This document shows, one piece after another, positions 16,794 through 25,900 of a DNA stretch of 64,000 bases. The notes under the pieces were generated by a model that saw only the letters and a program-made list of their open reading frames with translations, made no database searches and was not told the DNA's origin. Location: the NCBI RefSeq assembly GCF_021223605.1, contig NZ_CP075175.1, forward strand, positions 4,357,501-4,421,500. Direction: 5' to 3'. Every line of letters starts with the position of its first letter. Position 1 is the stretch's first letter. The position numbers and the translations under genes are program-made. The DNA comes from Paenibacillus sp. 481 (GTDB taxonomy: Bacteria > Bacillota > Bacilli > Paenibacillales > Paenibacillaceae).

Positions 16794-17513
16794 ATGCAAC
16801 AAGTAGAGGAACGTCAACGCCTAATCGAGCATTTTGTGAATGGCTGGGTCTTATGTCGAACGGTACCTAACACGACAGTAGATAAGCAGGCTTTATTTAC
16901 ACATGTCCATTTTGGCGAAAATATAGGTGGCAGAACAGATGAGTTTTTCGTAAACAATTACAGCGAAACAAGCTTGAATAGGATCAAACAGCATGTAAAC
17001 ACGCCGACAGATTATTGGCTTAGTGTCTTTTCGGAACAGGGAGCAAAGCCCATACTCGGTTACAAGTACAAAGTAAGTGAATTTTTGATGACGCATCATT
17101 TGCAAAAAGGGTTAATCCCAAGCACGAATCACAGTCCTGAAATCGACGTTCGCGCCATCAAAGAGGAGCACGAGACAGTCGAGCTCGACAAGCAAATCGC
17201 CGATCCAAGACGATTACGTGATCCTGCTATTGCATACTATGCGATCTATGTAAATAATGAGTTTGCAGGAAATGGTAGAGTTTCATTTCAGCTGGATACA
17301 GGAGTTTCTTGTTTGGACAACATTTATATCCATTCTACCTATCGGGGTCAGGGGTTAGGCCACCAATTATGTGCAGCACTGCTGCAAAAGGCGGCCGAAA
17401 AATCGGATATGTGTATTCTTGCTTCCAGTCAGATGGGGCACTCTTTATATACGAAACTAGGGTTCGAGACCGTGTGCAATATCCACGTTTACGAAAAAAT
17501 ACCGTTAATTTAA
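16794..17513 (+). CDS. GNAT-family N-acetyltransferase
   Basis: A 239-residue protein whose C-terminal half is a GNAT domain: a strand with SCLDNIYIHSTYRGQGLGHQ (acetyl-CoA loop YRGQGLGHQ near residue 182), then helix and YTKLGFETV at the end. The first 110 residues form a separate domain with no motif I know, so this is longer than a simple GNAT. GGTGGAAATAG precedes the ATG. Substrate unknown. Confidence 0.8.
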   Translation: MQQVEERQRLIEHFVNGWVLCRTVPNTTVDKQALFTHVHFGENIGGRTDEFFVNNYSETSLNRIKQHVNTPTDYWLSVFSEQGAKPILGYKYKVSEFLMTHHLQKGLIPSTNHSPEIDVRAIKEEHETVELDKQIADPRRLRDPAIAYYAIYVNNEFAGNGRVSFQLDTGVSCLDNIYIHSTYRGQGLGHQLCAALLQKAAEKSDMCILASSQMGHSLYTKLGFETVCNIHVYEKIPLI

Positions 17514-17742
17514 ACGGGCCATTCCCTAGGCAAAGACGTAAAAATGGTGCATAATAAAATGGTTTCATATCAATTATTTTGGCATGGAACTGGAGGAGAT
17601 AGAAATGGTAAACTTTCGATAACTCTAACAGCATCTACTATATTATGGACTTATGCGATTAACGAGGATAGCTTATCAACGACCTGACTTCGTAGAATAG
17701 CTTCTCGGATACTCACATGTCTACGGGGGACATCAAGAACAC

Positions 17743-18549
17743 ATGGAAACTCTTACACACAACAAAGAAGCTTGGAATACAGGAGCTTATGAAGCATGGG
17801 TTAAGCGATTTGGAACACCTGAAGAGGCTGCGACTAAACTGCAACAAAATCCGGTCAAACGCTTAGGACCTATATATAAACATATTGAACACGGGTTAAA
17901 TCAAAAACGAGTGATAAACTTGCTTGGGTCGAATGGAAATAAAGCGGTTGCCCTTGCATTGCTAGGCGCAGACGCGACAGTCGTTGATTTTTCGGAGGAC
18001 AATGAAAAATATGCACAGCAATTAGCGTCAGCTGCTAATGTGAACATCCGCTACATTTTGTCAGACGTGCTCCACCTTCCGGCTGAAGAGCTAACGGGCG
18101 ACTATGACGTTGTCATGATGGAAAATGGCATTTTGCATTACTTTGCTGATTTAAAGCCATTGTTCCAAGTTGTGGCGAAGCTGCTTCGTTCAGGGGGAGA
18201 GCTTGTGCTGCATGATTTCCATCCAGTTACGACCAAATTAATTACGTCGAAGGGCACTACGGCCAACATTCGCAAGCATAAAGTAACAGGCAATTATTTT
18301 AATACGGATTTAGTAGAGAAAGAAATTTCGTTCTCTAAATTTTTGCATCAAGATGAACACGGCGCAATCACTACGGAACAAATGGTGCAAAAAGTTTATT
18401 TGCGTCATTGGACACTCGGTGAAGTCGTAACAGCTGTCGCAAGTGAGGGGCTGTACGTGAAGATTTTAGAAGAGCTGCCTAATCTTTCGTCAGAAGTATT
18501 TGACATGGGCATTCCGAAGACGTTTACGCTCGTTGCACAAAAGGTTTAA
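17743..18549 (+). CDS. Class I SAM-dependent methyltransferase
   Basis: A 268-residue methyltransferase. Motif I is VINLLGSNGNKAV, less canonical than the usual E/DXGXGXG, followed by TVVDFSEDN (acidic end of strand two), then YDVVMMENGILHYF (motif IV) and LRSGGELVLHDFHPV. The gene has only a distant GGGGG before its ATG. A mini-ORF (MVNFR) with a perfect GGAGGAG site lies upstream at 17605-17622. The methyl acceptor is unknown. Confidence 0.8.
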   Translation: METLTHNKEAWNTGAYEAWVKRFGTPEEAATKLQQNPVKRLGPIYKHIEHGLNQKRVINLLGSNGNKAVALALLGADATVVDFSEDNEKYAQQLASAANVNIRYILSDVLHLPAEELTGDYDVVMMENGILHYFADLKPLFQVVAKLLRSGGELVLHDFHPVTTKLITSKGTTANIRKHKVTGNYFNTDLVEKEISFSKFLHQDEHGAITTEQMVQKVYLRHWTLGEVVTAVASEGLYVKILEELPNLSSEVFDMGIPKTFTLVAQKV

Positions 18550-18558
18550 ATGGTTAAG

Positions 18559-18595
18559 AGGTGAGTTTGCTCGATGTAGCGCTCACCTTTTTTTT
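18559..18595 (+). terminator. Intrinsic terminator
   Basis: Stem AGGTGAG / CTCACCT with a 16-base loop and eight T, immediately after the methyltransferase gene. It lies before the true start of the next gene. Confidence 0.85.
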
Positions 18596-18656
18596 ATCTG
18601 TTCCACGAAAGTTCTTTCGAGTATGTAGCAAGAGCGAGAGAGGAATGAGGGATGAG

Positions 18657-19361
18657 ATGAGTCATTTTTTGCAGGCGAGAGCTGAAGAAATGAAATACCA
18701 TGAGGATTTTTATAAGGAGAGCAAGTTGTTTGAAGCGGGAAGCTGGTTAGCAAAGCCGGTAAAGGTCGTTATGGACATGCTGGAAGAACTGGATTTAGAA
18801 GGGATTCGTGTTCTCGATTTAGGCAGCGGTGTCGGTAGAAATAGCATTCCGATTGCGCAGCGTATTCAGCCTTATAGCGGCGCAGTTCACTGCGTTGATC
18901 TGCTTCCGACGGCTGTACATAAGTTGGGTGAACATATACAGCAATATGGGGTTGAGGCTAGTATAACGGCGGAAATAGCCGACGTCGAGTTCTATGACAT
19001 AGCGGTGGACACTTATGATTACATCGTTGCGTGTTCTTGCTTAGAACATGTTTCTTCGGAGGCAGCTTTTCGCGCTGTTGTCGAGCGGATGCAACGAGGG
19101 ACCACAGCAGGTGGGATCAACAGCATCTTAATGAGTACAGAAGTTGAGCACTTTGATATCGCGACAGGTGAACGCACTGCTGGGCTTATTGAACTTCATT
19201 TAAGTACAGACAGAGCGTTTCAGTTGTTGCGCGAATCGTATCACGAATGGGATATTGTCATCGAAAAACAACTACCTCAGAGCATTCAAGAGCAGAAGCA
19301 AGGGGCGTGCATAGCGTTCAAAAGTAACTGGATAACATTTGTTGCGCGCAAAAAGGGGTAA
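18657..19361 (+). CDS. Class I SAM-dependent methyltransferase
   Basis: A 234-residue methyltransferase with a canonical SAM site: IRVLDLGSGVGRNSIPIAQ (motif I, near residues 47-65), VHCVDLLPTAV (strand two), and YDYIVACSCLEHV (motif IV). I start at the ATG at 18657 after GAGGAATGAGGG; the longer frame from 18561 would run through the upstream terminator. The acceptor is unknown. Related genes are often annotated as tellurite-resistance-like methyltransferases. Confidence 0.85.
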   Translation: MSHFLQARAEEMKYHEDFYKESKLFEAGSWLAKPVKVVMDMLEELDLEGIRVLDLGSGVGRNSIPIAQRIQPYSGAVHCVDLLPTAVHKLGEHIQQYGVEASITAEIADVEFYDIAVDTYDYIVACSCLEHVSSEAAFRAVVERMQRGTTAGGINSILMSTEVEHFDIATGERTAGLIELHLSTDRAFQLLRESYHEWDIVIEKQLPQSIQEQKQGACIAFKSNWITFVARKKG

Positions 19362-19397
19362 ATAACACCGCGATCATCGCGTTAAAAGGGAGATTCC

Positions 19398-19892
19398 ATG
19401 ATGAGTATACAGTTGAGCATACATCCAGCATTGGAAAGCGAACAAGCCATTTTAGCAAACCTCATTCAAATGTATTTTTATGATTTCTCTGAGTACAATG
19501 ATGACGATTTAATCGCAGATGGAACGTACGGGCCGTATCCTGAATTGGAACAATACTGGAAAGATTCTGTCAAATTTCCTTATCTTATTCGTGTAAATGA
19601 GCAACTTGCTGGCTTTGCATTGGTCGAATATATGGAAAAGGAAGAACAAGGCACTTACTTTTTGCATGAGTTCTTTGTCGTGAAAAAGTATCGGCGTACA
19701 GGTGTTGGTAAGCAAGCTGCGCAGTGGCTTTTTGATGAGCATCGTGGGAATTGGGAGATGTATCAGCTGGTACGTAATACGCCAGCACAGCTTTTTTGGA
19801 ATAAAGTCATAGGGGAGTATACGAATAATACGTACACGGAAGAAGTTAAGCACCGGAGACGGTTTCAGTATTTTAATACGTGTAAAGCATAA
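19398..19892 (+). CDS. GNAT-family N-acetyltransferase
   Basis: A 164-residue GNAT protein. The acetyl-CoA loop is YRRTGVGKQAAQWLFDEH near residues 98-115, preceded by the strand TYFLHEFFVVKK. The C-terminus has QLFWNKVIGEYT, typical of the subgroup whose target lies in a central YFYDFSEY-containing pocket. AGGGAG precedes tandem ATGs. Substrate unknown. Confidence 0.82.
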   Translation: MMSIQLSIHPALESEQAILANLIQMYFYDFSEYNDDDLIADGTYGPYPELEQYWKDSVKFPYLIRVNEQLAGFALVEYMEKEEQGTYFLHEFFVVKKYRRTGVGKQAAQWLFDEHRGNWEMYQLVRNTPAQLFWNKVIGEYTNNTYTEEVKHRRRFQYFNTCKA

Positions 19893-20015
19893 AATTTAGC
19901 CCAGCAATCCCGCCTATGTAACTCGGAATGGCGGCATGGCCACATTTGTTCGAAGCAAGCTGGAATTCAAGCGTTAAGCGGAGCAACGTTAATGACATCC
20001 TAGGGGGAAATGGCT

Positions 20016-20717
20016 ATGTATAAAGCTATTATTTTCGATTTGGACAATACGTTACTTAATTTCAATTTGAGTGAGCAAACAGCGATGGAGCAAGCGATTG
20101 CAAGCCATCATTTGCAGGACGGCTGGGAGTGGGAATCCTTTTGGGCTACATTTCGACCGATTAATTTCAAATATTGGCTGGGGCGAATCGAATCCAATTC
20201 TTCGATTGAACAAGTGTTGGAACATTCTTTCATCGATACGTTTACGAGTTTAAATCTTGATACTTCGCTTTGTAATCCGCTGATTGAAACCTACTGGGAA
20301 ATGTTTTGCAACCGATGTGATTTGGAGCCAGGGGCTGAGCAAATTCTGGAAGATCTCAAAGAGACGTATACGTTGGCAGTCATTACGAATGGGATCGGTG
20401 TGGCGCAACGAAAGAGGCTAGAAGCAGGGAATTTACACCACTATTTTGATGCGCTCATCATTTCTGACGAGGTCGGATATTGGAAGCCGGATCTTCAAAT
20501 TTTCCAGACGGCTTTGCAGCAGTTGTCGTTAAATACCGACGAAGTGTTGTTTGTCGGAGATTCGCTTAACGATGATTATTTAGGTGCTGTAAACGCAGGC
20601 ATCGATTTCTGTTACTATAATCGCAGCGGAGCTGATTTAGAGCCGCACCATAAGCCGAAATATATGGTGAAACAACTGGGTGAAATTGTGGGATATTTGC
20701 AGAAGATGCACGCATAA
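20016..20717 (+). CDS. HAD-superfamily hydrolase
   Basis: A 233-residue phosphatase of the haloacid dehalogenase superfamily, subfamily IA. Motif I is FDLDNTL with nucleophile Asp8 and acid Asp10, motif II is VITNG, the Lys lies in YWKPDLQIF, and motif IV is FVGDSLNDDYLGA. The helical cap after motif I fits YjjG-like pyrimidine nucleotidases, which is a guess. I use the second ATG at 20016, 8 bases after AGGGGG. Confidence 0.87.
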   Translation: MYKAIIFDLDNTLLNFNLSEQTAMEQAIASHHLQDGWEWESFWATFRPINFKYWLGRIESNSSIEQVLEHSFIDTFTSLNLDTSLCNPLIETYWEMFCNRCDLEPGAEQILEDLKETYTLAVITNGIGVAQRKRLEAGNLHHYFDALIISDEVGYWKPDLQIFQTALQQLSLNTDEVLFVGDSLNDDYLGAVNAGIDFCYYNRSGADLEPHHKPKYMVKQLGEIVGYLQKMHA

Positions 20718-20786
20718 ATGTGGTTTATTATGGAAAAGTTAAAGCGCTATCAACAATTTCCCACTTAGAACTAAAATAATTACTCA

Positions 20787-20814
20787 TTGACAAGCTTAAT
20801 AACATCTGTAAAAT
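20787..20814 (+). promoter_or_regulatory. Promoter of the brnQ T-box leader
   Basis: Consensus TTGACA (20787-20792) and TAAAAT (20809-20814), 16 bases apart, just ahead of the T-box RNA. Confidence 0.7.
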
Positions 20815-20834
20815 AGAACTAAACTTAAAAACGG

Positions 20835-21116
20835 TGATAAGTTTGTTGACGGGAACAAGTAAGTTATGATTACTGATCTACAGGGAGTCGGTGCAAGGCT
20901 GCAAGCCGATGTTCAGCTCATAATTGAAGTCATCCTAGAGAAGCAGTGCTGAATGAGTAAGCTGTAAGTGCTGCCGGAATCCTCCGTTATCAGGAGCGCG
21001 TAATATCGTGAATTACGCATAGAGTGCATGAATTAGAACATCGATGTTTCTTATTCATTGAATTTGGGTGGTAACGCGGGTAAAGCCCGTCCCTTTTATG
21101 GGACGGGCTTTTTTTG
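20835..21116 (+). promoter_or_regulatory. T-box riboswitch (branched-chain amino acid, probably valine)
   Basis: A tRNA-sensing leader. Stem I ends with a specifier loop TGAAGTCATCC near 20935-20945; the usual GAA-NNN-A context gives GUC (20939-20941), a valine codon, with AUC (isoleucine) as the alternative register. The conserved T-box sequence GGGTGGTAACGCGG lies at 21066-21079, directly before a terminator stem AGCCCGTCCC / GGGACGGGCT (21083-21109) and a T run. Uncharged tRNA should stabilise the antiterminator and switch on the downstream BrnQ transporter. Confidence 0.92.
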
Positions 21117-21183
21117 TTATAGACGTCTTAATCGTCAAGCAACACTTGCAACAAGTGTTTAATCGAAATCAGGGGGAACTAAA

Positions 21184-22515
21184 ATGAAGCAATCATTATC
21201 GAAAAAGCAAGTGTTTTTTACCGGATTGATGCTATTCTCGTTATTTTTTGGCGCAGGAAACCTCATTTTTCCGCCTATTCTTGGGCAGCAAGCAGGGGAT
21301 AACTTTATACCCGCAATGATTGGGTTTATCGCTACAGCAGTCGGCTTGCCGCTGCTTACAGTTATCGCAATCGCAAAAACAGGCAGCAACGTGCAGCAAT
21401 TAGCTGGGCGCGTGCATCCAAAGTTCGGCCTCGTATTTGCCGTTGCAGTATATATGGCGCTTGGGCCGTTTATGGCAATTCCGCGTGTATCCAACGTCTC
21501 TTTTGAGATGGGGGCGGCTCCATTTGTAGGCGAATCGATGCGCGGTAGTGCTTGGGTGTTACTCGCTTACTCCGTACTATTTTTTGCTGTATCGTATTGG
21601 CTTAGCTTAAACCCAACTAAACTCGTAGCACGTATCGGAAACTTGCTGACTCCAGCACTTTTGATCTCGATTGCGCTGCTATTTGTAGGCAGCCTTGTTA
21701 ATCCACTTGGTGAGTTTGCAGCACCAGTGAAGGAATATGTGACGTCACCAGGATTTAAAGGTTTTATGGAAGGTTATATGACGCTAGATGCAATCGCGGC
21801 ACTCGCTTTTGGTATTATCGTCATTAACGCGATCAAAATGACGGGTGTTGAAGATAAAGGCGTCATTACACGTGCCACTATCCAAGCTGGAATTGTTGCA
21901 GGTATTGGACTGGCGCTTGTATACGCTGCACTAGGCTATATGGGAGCAACGAGCGTTTCACTCGGTTACGTAGCTAACGGTGGACAGCTTATGACAATGA
22001 TGGTACAGCAGCTGTTCGGCCCGTACGGATTAGTGTTGCTTGCTGTTATCGTAACACTGGCATGCTTAACAACTTCAATCGGTCTGATCGCGGCATGTGC
22101 TCAATATTTTTCAACCTTAACGACACGTATTAGCTATTCGCAGTTTGTGCTAATCATTTGCGTGTTCGGTCTGCTCGTTTCGAATCTAGGCTTGAACAAA
22201 ATTATTTCGGTATCCATTCCGGTCTTGCTGTTCCTTTATCCTATTGCCATCACCCTTATCGTGCTAACGTTTATGGATAAGTGGTTTAATGGTCAACCTG
22301 CCGTCTACATCTGTGCACTTATCGGAACGTCGGTCATCAGCTTGTTCGATGGACTAAAGGCAGCCAACATTCCGGTTGAAAGTGTAACGAAGTTGTTGCA
22401 CGTGATTCCTTTATATGCGGAAGGGATTGGCTGGCTCATTCCAGCTGTGATTGGGGCATGTATAGGTCTTATTATTGGACGTATCCGCTCCCGTCAGGCA
22501 GCCAATTCAGTTTAA
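21184..22515 (+). CDS. brnQ: Branched-chain amino acid transport system II carrier protein
   Basis: A 443-residue sodium-coupled importer of Leu, Ile and Val in the BrnQ (LIVCS) family, the usual length. The N-terminus has the family hallmark FFGAGNLIFPPILGQQAG within the first helix, and about 12 membrane helices follow. It is preceded by AGGGGGA and by a T-box leader, so it is expressed when the cognate branched-chain tRNA is uncharged. No partner genes. Confidence 0.95.
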   Translation: MKQSLSKKQVFFTGLMLFSLFFGAGNLIFPPILGQQAGDNFIPAMIGFIATAVGLPLLTVIAIAKTGSNVQQLAGRVHPKFGLVFAVAVYMALGPFMAIPRVSNVSFEMGAAPFVGESMRGSAWVLLAYSVLFFAVSYWLSLNPTKLVARIGNLLTPALLISIALLFVGSLVNPLGEFAAPVKEYVTSPGFKGFMEGYMTLDAIAALAFGIIVINAIKMTGVEDKGVITRATIQAGIVAGIGLALVYAALGYMGATSVSLGYVANGGQLMTMMVQQLFGPYGLVLLAVIVTLACLTTSIGLIAACAQYFSTLTTRISYSQFVLIICVFGLLVSNLGLNKIISVSIPVLLFLYPIAITLIVLTFMDKWFNGQPAVYICALIGTSVISLFDGLKAANIPVESVTKLLHVIPLYAEGIGWLIPAVIGACIGLIIGRIRSRQAANSV

Positions 22516-22531
22516 CTCTCTTGCCTCTTGT

Positions 22532-22568
22532 TGTAGCCTGAACATGCCTTTACACGTGTTCGGGCTAC
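22532..22568. terminator. Inverted repeat after brnQ
   Basis: TGTAGCCTGAACA pairs with TGTTCGGGCTACA through wobbles, a strong stem 16 bp past the brnQ stop. It lacks a good T tail, so it may be a weak terminator or a processing hairpin. The remaining bases to 22987 are C-rich low complexity plus the cre-like site. Confidence 0.45.
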
Positions 22569-22947
22569 AGCATCATTAACTCATGATACAAAATTATCCC
22601 TATATTGTAGAAAATTACCCCTTTCCTCACGGCTTGTATTCGAAGAAAATAAATGTGACATCAATTGCCCTTATTGGAAAATGTCAACACCCCTGTTTGA
22701 TCACAGATCTACCACTACTTGTACCACTCACTGCACCACTACACACGCTCTACAAGATCCTAGCAACTTGCCTTGCACACAGCATCATTTCTCACACATC
22801 TCACACATCTCGCACTTTTCACACGTAAGAGCACCATGAAGCCATGCTTTATATTCCGTTAGGGAGGTGATAAATCGCTCGTTCACGCACAGCACATTTT
22901 CATGCATAGCTTGTCAAACAGAGTTACTTATGAACATCTCGCAGAGC

Positions 22948-22963
22948 ATGAAAGCGCTATCTT
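22948..22963 (+). promoter_or_regulatory. cre-like catabolite control site
   Basis: ATGAAAGCGCTATCTT fits the CcpA consensus WTGNAARCGNWWWCAW with one mismatch (T for A at position 15). It lies 24 bp before the chitinase start, a position suited to repression by preferred carbon sources. Chitinase genes are often controlled this way. Confidence 0.45.
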
Positions 22964-22987
22964 TTTATTTAGAAGAGGAGGAATTCG

Positions 22988-25900
22988 ATGATGAAATGGC
23001 AATCGGCTACGATGAAAAAGTCCGCCGTCATTGCGCTTATTTTGACACTCACATTGTCTTTATTTCCACAAAGCATTACAGCAGTAAACGCTCAAGAACA
23101 GAGCATTGCAACGACCGCTCCGACATCAACTCCGGCACCCGCTTCCGTTGCACCTGATGCTGGTGGCTACAAGATTGTAGGCTACTACCCAGGCTGGGCC
23201 ACGTATGGCCGCAATTATCAAGTTCGCGACATGGACGTATCGAAAGTCACTCACATCAACTATGCATTTGCGGACATTTGTTGGAATGGCATTCACGGCA
23301 ACCCTGACCCAGAAAGCCCGAATCGTCAAACATGGACGTGTCAAGATGAAAAAGGCGTCATGAATGCGCCAAATGGCACGATTGTAATGGGCGATCCTTG
23401 GGCGGATGCCCAAAAGAATCATCCTGGCGATACGTGGGCTGACCCACTTAAAGGCAACTTCAAGCAACTGATCAACTTGAAAAAAGCGAACCCACACTTA
23501 AAAACACTCATCTCAGTTGGGGGCTGGAGTTGGTCGAACCGCTTCTCTGACGTAGCTGCCGATCCGGTAGCACGTGAGAACTTTGCGAATTCGGCGGTCG
23601 ATTTCGTCCGCAAGTATCAGTTTGACGGCGTCGATGTAGACTGGGAGTATCCAGTCAGTGGCGGACTGCCGAAGAACAGTGTACGTCCAGAAGATAAGCG
23701 CAACTACACGTTGCTCCTGCAAGCTACTCGCGACAAGCTAAACGCGGCAGGCGCGGTAGACGGCAAACATTATTTGCTGACGATTGCGTCCGGTGCATCG
23801 CCTGCGTTCGTTCAGAACACAGAGCTTGGTGAACTGGCCAGAATACTTGACTGGATCAACATTATGACGTATGACTTCAACGGCGGCTGGCAAAAGATTA
23901 GTGCCCATAACGCGCCACTGCATGCAGACCCAGCTGCTGCTGCGGCAGGTGTGCCAAATCCGACCACCTTCAACGTTGAAGCGGGGGTTGACGGACATTT
24001 GCGTGCTGGAGTGCCAGCTAGCAAGCTGTTACTCGGTCTGCCATTCTACGGCCGTGGCTGGAGAGGCTGTGCTGTCGCTAGTGATGGTCAGTACCAGCAG
24101 TGCTTGGACAAAGCGAATGTTGGTACATGGGAGCCAAGCGTGTTTGATTATACCGACCTCGAAAATAACTACATCAACCGGAACGGCTATGTACGGTTCT
24201 GGAACAACATTTCGAAAGTACCTTACGTGTTCAACAAAACGAACGGCAACTTTATTACGTATGACGATGTGGAGTCACTTGGCCACAAAACAGCTTACTT
24301 GAAATCCAAAGGGTTAGCTGGCGCGATGTTCTGGGAGTTCAGCAACGATCGCAACAAGCCGCTCTTGAACAAAGTGTATAGCGACTTGCAAGGTGGAGGC
24401 CCTGGTCCTGGCCCTGGCGATAAGATTCCGCCAACAGCGCCAACTGGCTTGACGGTGACTGCCAAAACAGCCAATAGCGTCAGCTTAAGCTGGACGGCTT
24501 CCACGGACAACGTTGGTGTCGCAGGTTACACCGTTGCTTACGGATCGGGCAGCGTCAATACAGGAACGACATCCGTAACGGTGAGCAATCTGACAGCAAA
24601 CACCGCGTATACGTTCACGGTGACTGCTCGTGATGCCGCAGGCAACGTATCCACGGGTGCGAGCATTCCGGCAACGACAAACCCAGGTAGCGGTGGTGAT
24701 CCATGTACAACACCAGCGTGGGATGCAAGCTCCGTCTATACAGGTGGCAAGCGCGTATCTCATAACGGGAAAATTTATGAAGCAAAATGGTGGACACAAG
24801 GTGATCGTCCTGACCTGAGCGGGGCAGACGGTGTCTGGAAGCTGATTGGTAACTGTGGAGCGGTTCCACCTGCAGGGACTCCAGATGGAGCCGTGCCGCC
24901 AGGATCGAACCTTACACCTCCTGACGTCGCGCCACCAGGTTCCAAGCCTGATTTGAACATTGCACCACCAGATAGCATTATTGTACCAGGAGGAGGGGCC
25001 ATTTCGGCCCTTCCTTCTTCTAAGAAATTGATTGTTGGCTATTGGCATAACTTCGAAAACGGATCGGGTGTTATTCGATTACGTGACGTCTCCCCGAAGT
25101 TTGACGTCATCAACGTGTCGTTTGCTGAGCCGACAAATGGACCAAAAGGCGGAACCATCGGTTTCAAGCCGTTTAATGCGACCGATGCCGAGTTTATTGC
25201 AGATATTAAATATTTGCAGAGCCAAGGTAAAAAAGTCATTATTTCAATTGGTGGTGCTAACGGACAAGTCCAATTAGAATCGACGCAAGCACGAGACCTA
25301 TTTGTTAGCTCCATGAAACAAATTATTTCGACGTACGGCTTCAACGGGTTGGACATCGATTTTGAAGGTCACTCGCTGTACTTGAATGGTGGCGATACCG
25401 ATTTCCGTAGCCCGACGACACCTGTTATTACGAACTTAATTTCAGCTGTACGTGAATTACACAACACGTTCGGCGAGCCATTTATGGTTACGATGGCACC
25501 GGAAACCTTTTTCGTACAAGTTGGTTACAGCTTCTATGGAGGTTCGGGAGGTGCTGACAACAGAGCCGGTTCTTATTTGCCTGTTATTTACGCCTTGCGC
25601 GATATTTTAGATTGGCTGCAAGTTCAGCATTACAACTCGGGGCCGATTACCGCGCTGGATGATACATATTATCCGATGGGCAATGCCGATTTCCATGTCG
25701 CGATGGTGGATATGGTACTGACGGGATTTCCAGTTGCCAAAAATCGAAACCACATGTTCCCTGCGCTGCGCCCTGATCAAGTCCTGATCGGCTTGCCGGC
25801 TAACAATAATGCAGGCAACGGGTTTACGCCAGTACCCGAAGTTCACAAAGCGCTGAATTATGTGTACAAAGGCGTACCGTTCGGCGGGCGCTACAAATTG

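Noticed and set aside
18561..18656. N-terminal extension of the second methyltransferase
   Set aside because: It would translate through an intrinsic terminator; a good ribosome binding site marks the start at 18657.
22583..22828. 81-codon frame upstream of the chitinase gene
   Set aside because: Runs through C-rich low-complexity DNA with Thr/His/Ser repeats and no ribosome binding site.
24485..25048. 187-codon minus-strand frame inside the chitinase gene
   Set aside because: Antisense shadow created by codon bias of the GC-richer repeats and linkers; composition is not protein-like.
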